Assembly: GCA_020848035.1 (NCBI GenBank)
Contig: JADLAX010000018.1
Location: 1-64,000, forward strand
Reading direction: 5' to 3'
DNA: 64,000 nt
DNA from: Anaerolineae bacterium
GTDB taxonomy: Bacteria > Chloroflexota > Anaerolineae > Promineifilales > Promineifilaceae
Made by a program: the position numbers and the translations under genes. The notes beneath the pieces were generated by a model. That model saw only the letters and a program-made list of their open reading frames with translations. It had not been told where the DNA came from and did not search any database. Within the stretch, counting starts at the first letter, position 1, and every line of letters begins with the position of its first letter. Positions 43,574 through 51,932 of this stretch are shown piece after piece.

Positions 43574-45013
43574 CTATTTCTTTGGTGACCGCTTTCTAAA
43601 ACCCTTTTTCTCCTGATTAGATTCTTTTGTTCCCTTAAAGCTGGGGGCTTCAAGATTCCAAAAGGCACAAATGTTGCCATCCATCATTCGCGTTTTCAGT
43701 CGCGCATCAATTTCATTGATAGACTGTGAGCTGGTAATGATCGTTGGCAGCCGTGCATTGTAGCGATAATTCATCAGCTGATAAAGTTTTTCTTTGGCCC
43801 AGGGTGTGGCGCTTTCCGTTCCCAAATCGTCCAGCACCAAAACGGGCATCTTTTTAATTTCGGCAAACCTTTTGGCCAGCCCGATGTGGGTCATGGGGTC
43901 AAAAGCATCGCGTAAATAATCCAACAAATCTGGCACCCCCACAAACAGCACATGCTCACCGGAATCTGACAAGTAGTTAGCAATGGAAGCAGCCAGGTGT
44001 GTTTTGCCATTGCCGTAGGCAATGCTTTGGAACACAATCCAGCCTACCGGCTCTTTGGCATAGTCGAGCGCCGCTTCAAAGGCTCTTTTGAGATTGGTAG
44101 ACATGCTGTGCGGCAGCTCCTCATCGCGAAAGGCAAAGGTGCCAAAGGTTTTATCCGCATGCAGGTGAAGGGCGGAGAAATCGGAAAAGGATTGGTCTTT
44201 GGGTCGTCTGAAGTCTGGTGCAAATATCTCTACGATGGTTGTCAGGTTTTTATCGACCAGGCGAGAACGTATTCTTGGCTCAATGGCTTCAAAATCCTGG
44301 TTTGTTGTAATGACGGTGGGCAATTTTTCGGTATAGCGGTAGTTAAATATTTGATACAGTTTTTCTTGTGCCCAGCTTGTATTGTTTTGGGTGCCCAGGT
44401 CGTCCAAAACCAGAACCCGGGCGTTACGCACCAGCTCAAAGCGTTCGTCAAAACGCATGCCAGCATCATCGCCATAAGAGGCACGCAGGTAGTCCAACAG
44501 GTCGGGGGTATTAACAAAAAGCACGGCTTTGCCTGACCCAATCTGGAAGTTGGCAATAGCCGCCGCCAGGTGGGTTTTGCCACAGCCATAACTGCCTTTT
44601 AGAATTAACCAGCCTTCGGGATGAGTGGCAAAATCGTGGGCAGCGGTGTAGGCGGTTTGAAGGCTGTTTTTGGTAACCGCGTTAAAACCAGGTATTCCCT
44701 GAACGTCGACCAAAAAATTATCAAAGGTGCGGTCTTTTAGCTGACCGATTTCGCTCAGTTTGGTGAGGCGGTTGACTTGTTTGTCGTTTTCGCTGTTGCG
44801 GCAGACGCAGTTGATGGCCCGGCCAAACTGTTTGTGGGCTGGCGGTACGTCGGGAATAATGTAACCTAGTCCCCCGCAGTGTGGACAATCGGGCAGGCCT
44901 AATCCGGTGGCCGATTCTGAATCTAAAGAGGGTTTATCGCTTAACGATGTCTTTATATTCGTCGGGGACTTGTTGACTGAGACTCCGTCGAGAATCTCGC
45001 CCATAGCTTTCAT
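43574..45013 (-). CDS. Tandem DnaC/DnaI-like AAA+ helicase loader
   Basis: 479 residues from the ATG at 45013, chosen for GGAAGGAAAG before it; a start at 45085 would overlap the previous gene further. A Cys4 zinc site opens the protein (CPHCGG ... CVCR). Two similar AAA+ domains follow: the first has GSYGCGKTH and NARVLVLDDLGTQNN, the second SIAYGNGKTH and KMPVLVLDDLGTES. DLLDYLR recurs in both. The first Gly of the second P-loop is replaced by Ile. DnaC/DnaI proteins load the replicative helicase; a single AAA domain is the norm, so this is an internal duplication. It overlaps the DnaD-like gene by 80 bases. Confidence 0.87.
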   Translation of the reverse strand: MKAMGEILDGVSVNKSPTNIKTSLSDKPSLDSESATGLGLPDCPHCGGLGYIIPDVPPAHKQFGRAINCVCRNSENDKQVNRLTKLSEIGQLKDRTFDNFLVDVQGIPGFNAVTKNSLQTAYTAAHDFATHPEGWLILKGSYGCGKTHLAAAIANFQIGSGKAVLFVNTPDLLDYLRASYGDDAGMRFDERFELVRNARVLVLDDLGTQNNTSWAQEKLYQIFNYRYTEKLPTVITTNQDFEAIEPRIRSRLVDKNLTTIVEIFAPDFRRPKDQSFSDFSALHLHADKTFGTFAFRDEELPHSMSTNLKRAFEAALDYAKEPVGWIVFQSIAYGNGKTHLAASIANYLSDSGEHVLFVGVPDLLDYLRDAFDPMTHIGLAKRFAEIKKMPVLVLDDLGTESATPWAKEKLYQLMNYRYNARLPTIITSSQSINEIDARLKTRMMDGNICAFWNLEAPSFKGTKESNQEKKGFRKRSPKK

Positions 45014-45641
45014 CTTTCTTTCCTTCCTGTCGCCATCTTTCCAGGATAGCGCTGATGTAACGCCACTTACGGACGTTGTTGGCAACGGCCGTTTCTATCG
45101 CCTCTTCTATCCACCGCACCGGATAACTCTGTTCGGCGTCGCGCAGCTCATCGGCCACGATGGGAGTCAGGGGACCGATGTTTTGTTCGTAGAGGATGAA
45201 GATATTCGGCCGTTCCACCAGCAAAGTAATTGGCTCATCTTCATCTGGGTTAGGCCGCCACTCACCCTTGGTGATGCCTTCAAAAGCCGCCCGCCCTTTT
45301 TCCGTGTTAAAAAAGTACAGGTCCATCACGCCGTCGGCGCTTTCAATGTTTACATGCAAAAAGGTACCGCGGGCCACAGCCCGCTCAATGCCATCCATCA
45401 GCGCTTCGGTAGCCAGGGTGGCCGTAGGACCTAGCCCTTTGACAAACTCGGTGTCGTTCAAAAAATCGGTCAGGCGCAGGTAGCGCACCTGGCCATCTTT
45501 TTGCCCCATGGCCCAAAACGCATAAAGCGTCACCTTCAATTCAGCTATATTGTCGATGTTGGGCAGCAAGTCGCTAAAAAAAAGGTTTGGCACCAGGGTC
45601 GTGCGTAATTTACCGTCTGGAAAACCGGGGAAACCTTTCAT
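44934..45641 (-). CDS. DnaD-domain primosome protein
   Basis: 235 residues. N-terminal LRTTLVPNLFFSDLLPNIDNIAELKVTLYAFWAM matches the winged-helix start of DnaD-like proteins, and LTPIVADELRDAEQSYPVRWIEEAIETAVANNVRKWRYISAILERWRQEG is the DnaD C-terminal helical domain with its YxxxI-LxxW motif. DnaD proteins bridge DNA-bound initiators and the helicase loader. It lies between dnaB and the DnaC-like gene on the same strand, 105 bases after dnaB. Confidence 0.85.
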   Translation of the reverse strand: MKGFPGFPDGKLRTTLVPNLFFSDLLPNIDNIAELKVTLYAFWAMGQKDGQVRYLRLTDFLNDTEFVKGLGPTATLATEALMDGIERAVARGTFLHVNIESADGVMDLYFFNTEKGRAAFEGITKGEWRPNPDEDEPITLLVERPNIFILYEQNIGPLTPIVADELRDAEQSYPVRWIEEAIETAVANNVRKWRYISAILERWRQEGKKDESYGRDSRRSLSQQVPDEYKDIVKR

Positions 45642-45746
45642 AATGGTTAATTGTGAATTGTCAATTGTAAATTGTCAACGTCAGTAGAGATTAGAGATTG
45701 GAAACTGGAGATTATGCCAATCTCTAATTTCCAGTCTCCAATCTCC

Positions 45747-47717
45747 CTAAAGGTTGATTTCCTGGCGTTGCAGATTGCGGAAGGTGGCCAACTTGCTATG
45801 CCAGTAGAGGTCGATAGTGCCGGTGGGGCCGTTGCGGTGTTTGGCGATGGTGAGTTCGGCGATATTCGGCCGTTCCGTTGTCTCTGGATTGTAATATTCA
45901 TCCCGGTAAATAAACATCACGATATCGGCGTCCTGCTCAATGCTGTTGTGAACGATGATGTCATCCGCCACAAAGTTATGCGGCCCCGGGACAGTTAAGT
46001 CAAAGACTTCGGCTTCACCTGCTGGAGTAATCGAGACAATAGGGTCCCAATAAATATCACTATTTGCACTATCCTTGTACTTTTGATTGTCATTCCCGCG
46101 AATGCGGGAATCCACTCTGGTGCGCAAGATGGATACCCGCCTACGCGGGTATGACATTACCTCTGGTAAGGGTAAATTTTGCCAAGATAAGGTAGAAGTT
46201 CCACCTCCATTACCAATGTGATGCCCCAGCAACGCTAACTCTTGATCTGGCATTGTTTGTTCGAGTTGGAAACTATCCAATCTTCGGGGTAAGGCTAGAT
46301 GATCCCCAACGGTCAGTTCGTCCAGGTGCTTCCAACCTTCAATCGTTAGGAACTTGTGGTTGCCCGTGGCCTGGATGGAACGGCCGAGTTTCGTTTCCAG
46401 CGTAAAAATCGGTTTGGTGCCCGTCGAGAAGGCCTGGCTGACCAGCGCAGGCTCAATTTTGAGCGTGTCTTCGTTCAATGCCAGAACTGGAAAACCAGAT
46501 TGCCCGACCAGTTCGCGAATCGGTACCCGCTTGCCGCTGTCGGCCAGTGTGACCAGCGTACCGCCAGCCAGACAACCCGAATCACGCAGGTCGGAGAGCT
46601 GGGGATGTTTGTCCTGGCGCTGCTCCACGGCGCGACTGAGCTGGGCCGCCGCCAGGATGGGCACATCCAGTTCACGCGCCAGCCCCTTCAAGCCACGCGA
46701 AATCTCGCTGATTTCCATGACGCGGTTGTTGGTGCTATGTTCCGCCGACATCAGCTGCAAATAATCAATGATGACCAGGTCCAGCCCATGTTCAGCATAG
46801 AGGCGGCGGCACTTGGTGCGCAGCTGGTTGGGCGTAATCGACGGCGTGTCGTCGATAAAAATGCGCGTTTCCGATAAACGGCCGATTGCCTCCATAAAAA
46901 TAGGCAGCTCGTGCTCGTGCAGCTGGCCGCGCCGCAGCCGCTGCGAATCGATGCGCGTTTCAGAGGCAATCATGCGCTGCACCAGCTGTTCACCCGACAT
47001 TTCCAGGTTAAAAATGGCCACCCGCTTGCCGTAGCGCATGGCGGCCGTCAATGCAATGGCGTTTTGCAAACTGGTCTTACCCATGCCCGGCCGTGCCGCC
47101 AAAATGAGCAGGTCCGAGCGGTTGAGGCCGCCCAGCAGCCGGTCCAGGTCGGTGAAGCCGGTGGGCACGCCAATGACGTCATTGCCCTGCTCCATGAGGC
47201 GCTGAATGCGGTCCAGATATTCGCCCGCAATTTGCTTCACCGGCACCAAATCCCGCGTGGTGCGCTGCTCGCTAATGCTAAACAGCGCCGTCTCCGACCG
47301 GTCAATAATGACGTTGATGTCTTCGGCTTCGTCGTAGGCCAGGTTGGCAATGGTGCTCGCCGCGCTGATGAGCTTACGCCGCAACGCGGCCGCATCCACC
47401 AGCTTGCCATAGTTGCGGGCGTTAATGGCCGTTGGTACGGCATTGATGAGGCCAATAACGTACGCTTCACCGCCAACATCTTCCAGCTGCTCACGCCGCC
47501 GCAGCTCTTCCGTGAGCGTGACAAAATCCAGCGGTTCCCGCCGCTCGCTCAGGCTGAGAATCGCTTCGTAAATCCACTTGTTGGCGGTGCGGTAAAACGC
47601 ATCGGGGCGTAAAAAGTTGGAGATTTCAAACAGGGCATCGGGATCGATGAGCAGGGAGCCGAGGACGGCTTCTTCGGCTTCAAGGCTGTGAGGGGGCAGG
47701 CGTTCAACTGTGCTCAT
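45747..47717 (-). CDS. dnaB: Replicative DNA helicase DnaB with intein
   Basis: 656 codons, of which 210 are an intein, leaving a 446-residue helicase of normal length. The N-terminal domain (PHSLEAEEAVLGSLLIDPDA) is followed by the RecA-like core with Walker A AARPGMGKTS (207-216), VIIDYLQLM, and SRAVEQRQDKHPQLSDLRDSG. The intein interrupts at DLRDSG/SIEQDAD, the same site as the well known cyanobacterial DnaB intein. DnaB unwinds DNA at the fork. The gene follows a bifunctional-nuclease-family gene and precedes dnaD/dnaC-like genes. Splicing is required for activity. Confidence 0.96.
   Translation of the reverse strand: MSTVERLPPHSLEAEEAVLGSLLIDPDALFEISNFLRPDAFYRTANKWIYEAILSLSERREPLDFVTLTEELRRREQLEDVGGEAYVIGLINAVPTAINARNYGKLVDAAALRRKLISAASTIANLAYDEAEDINVIIDRSETALFSISEQRTTRDLVPVKQIAGEYLDRIQRLMEQGNDVIGVPTGFTDLDRLLGGLNRSDLLILAARPGMGKTSLQNAIALTAAMRYGKRVAIFNLEMSGEQLVQRMIASETRIDSQRLRRGQLHEHELPIFMEAIGRLSETRIFIDDTPSITPNQLRTKCRRLYAEHGLDLVIIDYLQLMSAEHSTNNRVMEISEISRGLKGLARELDVPILAAAQLSRAVEQRQDKHPQLSDLRDSGCLAGGTLVTLADSGKRVPIRELVGQSGFPVLALNEDTLKIEPALVSQAFSTGTKPIFTLETKLGRSIQATGNHKFLTIEGWKHLDELTVGDHLALPRRLDSFQLEQTMPDQELALLGHHIGNGGGTSTLSWQNLPLPEVMSYPRRRVSILRTRVDSRIRGNDNQKYKDSANSDIYWDPIVSITPAGEAEVFDLTVPGPHNFVADDIIVHNSIEQDADIVMFIYRDEYYNPETTERPNIAELTIAKHRNGPTGTIDLYWHSKLATFRNLQRQEINL
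45945..46574 (-). mobile_element. DnaB intein with a decayed homing endonuclease
   Basis: Residues 382-591 of the precursor. It begins with Cys382 (CLAGGTLV, block A), has block B IQATGNHKFLT with the T-x-x-H arrangement, block F EAEVFDLTVPGPHNFVADDI and ends VHN before Ser, so all splicing residues are intact. In the middle LLGHHIGNGG resembles the first LAGLIDADG block but with Asn in place of the catalytic Asp, and the rest of the endonuclease is gone. A short palindromic element occupies part of the lost region. It should splice but not home. Confidence 0.92.
46088..46156. repeat. 69-bp REP-like element inserted in the intein
   Basis: Ends TGTCATTCCCGCG (46088-46100) and CGCGGGTATGACA (46144-46156) are inverted with one mismatch; inside is a second small palindrome CCCGCGAATGCGGG. 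This is the familiar TGTCATTCCCGCG type of dispersed repeat. Its 69 bases are 23 codons, so the dnaB frame is kept. Confidence 0.82.
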
Positions 47718-47812
47718 GGATCAGATTTTAGAATGAAAACGTGAAATGCCCAACTGGTGCATTTCACGTTTAGAGTTCAGGATGCAGCTTGGAACTACAG
47801 CTGTTGATGAAA

Positions 47813-48322
47813 CTATTCGTCGAAATCTTCAAAATCAAGCGAATCAACAAAATCGGTGAAAATGTCCAGGGTTTCTGTTTCTTCGCTGTCAGGCTCTTTT
47901 GCCTCTTCCTGAAGGATATCTGGCTCAGGCAGCACGCCCACCTCGTCCATCACTTCCTGGTTCACAAAAACGGGCACTTTGACGCGCACGGCCAGGGCGA
48001 TGGCATCGGAAGAGCGGCTGTCGATCTCTTTGAGCTCGCCGTTGATATCAATAAAAAGACTGGCGTAGAAGACACCGTCGTTGAGCGCTTTGATCAGAAC
48101 ATGGGAGACTTTACCACCCATGGCGGTGATGACATTTTTAAGCAGATCGTGGGTTACAGGGCGGGCCATTTCCACATCCTGCAGCTCAATGGTGATAGCG
48201 TCGGCTTCATAGGGACCAATCCAAATGGGCAGCTGGCGTTCGCTATCAATTTCTTTTAGCACCACGATGCGATGTTGAGATACAAGGCTGATGCGGATGC
48301 TGTCGACGACAACTTCGATCAT
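47813..48322 (-). CDS. Bifunctional nuclease family protein (DUF151)
   Basis: 169 residues from the ATG at 48322, preceded by GAGGGT. The DUF151/BFN domain is clear: MIEVVVDSIRIS, VVLKEIDSERQLPIWIGPYEADAI, RPVTHDLLKNVITAMGG, and VEIDSRSSDAIALAVRVKVPVFVNQEV-like text. Members show DNase/RNase activity in plants or act as uncharacterised bacterial proteins. The last 35 residues are highly acidic. It is upstream of dnaB on the same strand with 95 bases between. Confidence 0.88.
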   Translation of the reverse strand: MIEVVVDSIRISLVSQHRIVVLKEIDSERQLPIWIGPYEADAITIELQDVEMARPVTHDLLKNVITAMGGKVSHVLIKALNDGVFYASLFIDINGELKEIDSRSSDAIALAVRVKVPVFVNQEVMDEVGVLPEPDILQEEAKEPDSEETETLDIFTDFVDSLDFEDFDE

Positions 48323-48485
48323 GTTTACCCTCTTCATTTGGCACAAGTCGGTCTTCACCTTAAATTGAGGACAGGTGCCTGGTAACTACTTGGAACAGTG
48401 ATTGTGCTTCTGTTCGTATTTTGGCATTGTAGCATAAAGTGAAAATTTATCCACGCTGCCAGGGCAAAAAATGTGATGGCGCAGC

Positions 48486-50240
48486 TTAGTTCGATAGTAC
48501 CCAATTTTGCCCGGAAAGAACCAGGGTGAGGGGGGTGAGTACGGCCGTATGTGCCTCACTCACCATAACCTCCGCCCGATCCCCGTTGAGCAGTACCTGC
48601 TGCACTTCGTACCCCTGGCTGGTTAGGGAACGAACCAGATTCAGGTAGCTGGCCGCCAATGGATCGATAAACACGCCGTCATTGTCTAAGACGCGGGTGA
48701 CGCTGTCTAGCAGCACGTTGGCTTTGTTGTAATCCCCGGCGCGCAGGGCCACATCGGCCGCTTGCAGCATTACCTCCAGCGTCACGTTCACCTCCCCCTG
48801 GGGATGGCGGGTGAGATCAGCCGGGTTGCCTTCGGTTTTCAGCGAACCGGGGTACGGCAGCCAGGCGGTCAGAAAGTAGGCGGTGGGATCGTAGGCGCGT
48901 TGGTAATGGCGCATCACATTGAAGTAGCGAATGGTCGTTTGCAAATCGATCAGCATGTTGCGATCTTCGGGCAAAGTGGCCAGGTAGGCCAGCCAATTGG
49001 CCTCAGCCTGGGCCAGGGTGACGCCAAAATATTGCTGCAAGTTCAGGTCCATCGCCTGCGACATTGTGGGAGCATCTGCGGCGGACACATCGGCATAAAA
49101 CTGCTTAAAACCAGGCCAGCCGTAGGTATCGATGAGGTAATCGACAAACCCAGCGGATTCCAGATACCCAATCTCGTGCTGGACGGGATAAAAATTGTCA
49201 ATGAGCTGGGCCAGGGGCACGTACTGCCCCAGGGCAACCAGCGCCGCAGCTCGCGGCGAAAGGTTTTCCGGCTTGTAGTGGCCGCCGCTGCCCCACACGG
49301 CCAGCCCTTCGGCCAGGAAAGTGATGCGGTCTGGGGCAAACTGGCGGTCGACGATGTGCACGGCTTCATGCACCAGCACCTGCTCAAAACCCTGGCTGGC
49401 ATATTGGCGGTCCAGGTAAGAGATGACGATGGCATTCCCGGCATAACCACCCTGCCCAATCACGCGGTCGATGAGGTAAACGTCAATTTTGCGGTTGAGT
49501 TCTTCTTCCACGCGGCTGGCGGCCTGCATGACGGCCGTTTCTACCGTCACCAACAAATCTGGCAGGTCACGGTAAGCGGCCGTACCGCTCACCACGTAGA
49601 CGTTGCAGCAGTTGGTTTCGGCCGTGACCCAGGTGGCGTTCCGCTCGTTGGGCGACAGCTCCAGCGGATCGCGCACGGCAACAGTGCGCATGATCTGGTT
49701 GTTGTCCGCGTTTTCATCCCCAACAGAAACGGTGTCAAAACGGTCTAAAATGACGTGCACCACGTGTTCGCCCACGCTGCCGCTGGTGTCCCAGGCCCAT
49801 TCAAACAGCCCAATGGCGTCGCCAGCCAGGTTGGGTGAGCTGAGGCTGCCTTCGGCCACATCCTGGTAATCAACCAGCACATGCACGGTCACCGAACGCG
49901 GATCGACGTTTTCGGGCACATGGGCCAGCACCTGGAAGGTGACCTTGTCGCCCGCGTAAATATCGGGGACGGGGTAGAGAAATACGTCGTCTTCTTCCAG
50001 GGAGAGATCGATCTGAGGCGTTACGGCCGTTGCCGGTGCAGTGGCGGGCAGCGCTGGGGTGTTGGTGGGGGGAATCTGGACGGTGGGATTATCCGGGGCA
50101 ACGGCCGTGTTTTCCGGCAAATCGGTACCGGTTACAGTTTCCGTCGGCACATTGCTCTGGGGAACGGCCGTTGGACTGCCACAGCCCACGGCGACAAACA
50201 AAACAAACAAGGCAATCAACCAAAATAATTTCCGGCTCAT
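48486..50240 (-). CDS. Peptidase MA-like zinc metalloprotease lipoprotein
   Basis: 584 residues from the ATG at 50240. Signal helix LFWLIALFVLFVAVGC ends in a lipobox Cys, followed by a Thr/Pro/Ala-rich linker. The catalytic segment is QVLVHEAVHIVDRQF (HExxH) with the downstream Glu in FLAEGLAVWGSGGHY, typical of peptidase MA-like (gluzincin) enzymes. N-terminal beta-rich region about 70-210 may be a CARDB-type fold. A surface-anchored protease; substrate unknown. It is transcribed toward the replication cluster but is 160 bases away. Confidence 0.83.
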   Translation of the reverse strand: MSRKLFWLIALFVLFVAVGCGSPTAVPQSNVPTETVTGTDLPENTAVAPDNPTVQIPPTNTPALPATAPATAVTPQIDLSLEEDDVFLYPVPDIYAGDKVTFQVLAHVPENVDPRSVTVHVLVDYQDVAEGSLSSPNLAGDAIGLFEWAWDTSGSVGEHVVHVILDRFDTVSVGDENADNNQIMRTVAVRDPLELSPNERNATWVTAETNCCNVYVVSGTAAYRDLPDLLVTVETAVMQAASRVEEELNRKIDVYLIDRVIGQGGYAGNAIVISYLDRQYASQGFEQVLVHEAVHIVDRQFAPDRITFLAEGLAVWGSGGHYKPENLSPRAAALVALGQYVPLAQLIDNFYPVQHEIGYLESAGFVDYLIDTYGWPGFKQFYADVSAADAPTMSQAMDLNLQQYFGVTLAQAEANWLAYLATLPEDRNMLIDLQTTIRYFNVMRHYQRAYDPTAYFLTAWLPYPGSLKTEGNPADLTRHPQGEVNVTLEVMLQAADVALRAGDYNKANVLLDSVTRVLDNDGVFIDPLAASYLNLVRSLTSQGYEVQQVLLNGDRAEVMVSEAHTAVLTPLTLVLSGQNWVLSN

Positions 50241-50393
50241 TACGTCAAACCCATTACTTGCTAAAAAGTACAACCATGTCGAGGGCAATCTTGCCAGGCA
50301 ACTCTGCCCCTCATAATTTTAACGAGTGCCTTCAGATGGCGTCTTCTCAACCGCAAGTCACTCAGAATTTATTAAGTAAACGGCATAAATCTG

Positions 50394-51506
50394 TCAGCCA
50401 AAAAGACTTTGCCAGGCATTTTTCAGACGCTGCCAGAGCCGTTGCCAGAAGCCAGGCGGGGGCAGCGGCGGCTCAGCGTCGCCGGATGGCAGGTCTGGCG
50501 GCGCGATGGGCACGATATCGGGTTCCGGGGGCGCAGGCAGTTGGGCGGGCAGTAAGACGTGCAGGAGGGTAAGCACCGGCTGTAGTTCATGGGCCAGGGC
50601 ATGCTCTGGGGCATTGCCGATCTCTCCGGCAAAGTGCAGCCCCACGCCCTTGCCGCTGGCCTCGTCCACCCAAATTGCGCCGGAATCACCGCCCATGCTC
50701 ACTTCCACGTTGCCCGCGCCAGGGCGGGGCACCACGCGAAAGACTTGCTGCATCAGCCGCACCCCGGCCGCCCCATAATTGACCGAGGTCGCCATTTGCA
50801 CACCATCTATAAACCCTGTGGTGCGCTCGGTGGTACGGCCGCTTTTCCACACCAACATGCCCAACTGCGGCCCCGTCACGTCTTCGAGGGCGTCCCCTTC
50901 AACCGTTTCGGTGAGGACCTGGCGTGTGTTATTTAGCCCGGCAACGGCCGCATCGTGTGGCCCCAGCACAAAGCGGCTGAGGCTGGCAAAGGTATCGGCG
51001 GAGCTGCCGCCATCCAGTGGCCCTGGCTGCCAGATCGGTTCGCCGGGTACGGCCGTTGGGCTGCCCACCAAGATATGCCAGTTGCTCAAGACCATCGGCT
51101 GCAACGTGGTGGCGTCGTACACTTTGGCCCCCAGCGTACCTGCGGTGATGCGTGGATTGCCCACGCTAACACCCAGCGGCACGGGATCATAGCGGTGGGT
51201 CCGCGCGGCAGGCGCGGCTTCCAGCTGCGCGCCACCGGGCAGCAGCTGCAGGCCATACTCGGCTTCAATAACATCCACGGGAATGCCGTCTACTTCTTCG
51301 GGAAACAGTTCTGCTTCGCTAAGTTCGGCCACCGGGCGCTTTTGGGCCACGTGAACCCGCAGGGAGAGTTTGCCGGTCATCAGCCCCTGTGACCATTTAA
51401 AGCCGAGGTCAACGGCCGTAACCCCGTCACGCGCCAACCACTCCTCACGAACGGAATTGAGAACGGCCGTGGCGTGAGCCATCTGTTCAGAACTGAAAGT
51501 GTTCAT
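50394..51506 (-). CDS. Trypsin-like serine protease, cytosolic
   Basis: 370 residues with GGAG-type signal before the ATG. The triad can be seen in LSNWHILVG (His), LGPHDAAVAGL (Asp) and MGGDSGAIWVD (Ser). The first 80 residues form a separate domain (GVTAVDLGFKWSQGLMTGKLSLRVHV). There is no signal peptide and the C-terminus is a Pro-rich linker plus an amphipathic Trp-rich helix (FWQRLWQRLKNAWQSLFG), which may bind membranes. Similar chymotrypsin-fold proteins occur widely in environmental bacteria with unknown targets. Confidence 0.82.
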   Translation of the reverse strand: MNTFSSEQMAHATAVLNSVREEWLARDGVTAVDLGFKWSQGLMTGKLSLRVHVAQKRPVAELSEAELFPEEVDGIPVDVIEAEYGLQLLPGGAQLEAAPAARTHRYDPVPLGVSVGNPRITAGTLGAKVYDATTLQPMVLSNWHILVGSPTAVPGEPIWQPGPLDGGSSADTFASLSRFVLGPHDAAVAGLNNTRQVLTETVEGDALEDVTGPQLGMLVWKSGRTTERTTGFIDGVQMATSVNYGAAGVRLMQQVFRVVPRPGAGNVEVSMGGDSGAIWVDEASGKGVGLHFAGEIGNAPEHALAHELQPVLTLLHVLLPAQLPAPPEPDIVPIAPPDLPSGDAEPPLPPPGFWQRLWQRLKNAWQSLFG

Positions 51507-51932
51507 GGGCTTACTCCTTTTGCGGTCTGGTCACGTTGACACAGCTGCATTATACCGGAAAGTTGCGCCTGGTTGGCTCTTTTCAGGTGCCAGATTGGCT
51601 ATTACTGTAGCCACAAACGGGTTTTGAAACTGTAAACCGTTAAACGCAACAGCGCCGGTTTTCCCGTTACGCCGCCGACCATGACCTTGTCAGCGGCCGT
51701 TTGTTTCAGTATGCTATGCACATTGTTACGCATGGTCGCAAAAAGAGCTTGATTTCTTTCAGGTAGTATCATGAATCGTCGTCGTTAATCTGTTCAAAGC
51801 TGTGGGCCAGGTTTGCCGTATGTGCCCCCAGGTAGTGAACCGATATTGTTTTGTTTCCCTCTCCCCAGCCAGTTAGGGGAGAGTTAGTGATTGTCGTTTT
51901 TGGGAAACGGCCGTCAGCCAAAGAGGTGTCGT
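51507..51932. other. Intergenic gap with no clear gene
   Basis: Divergent gap. It contains ACGGCCGT-like GCGGCCGT near 51695, and a fragment of the CCCTCTCCCC palindromic element near 51858-51885. Promoters for both flanking genes must lie here; TATACC near 51553 on the minus side is a weak candidate. No protein-coding or RNA gene is recognised. Confidence 0.4.

Noticed and set aside
45945..46574. Considered an in-frame gene fusion or assembly error in dnaB
   Set aside because: The segment begins with Cys, ends with HN before Ser, and has blocks A, B and F at a known intein site.
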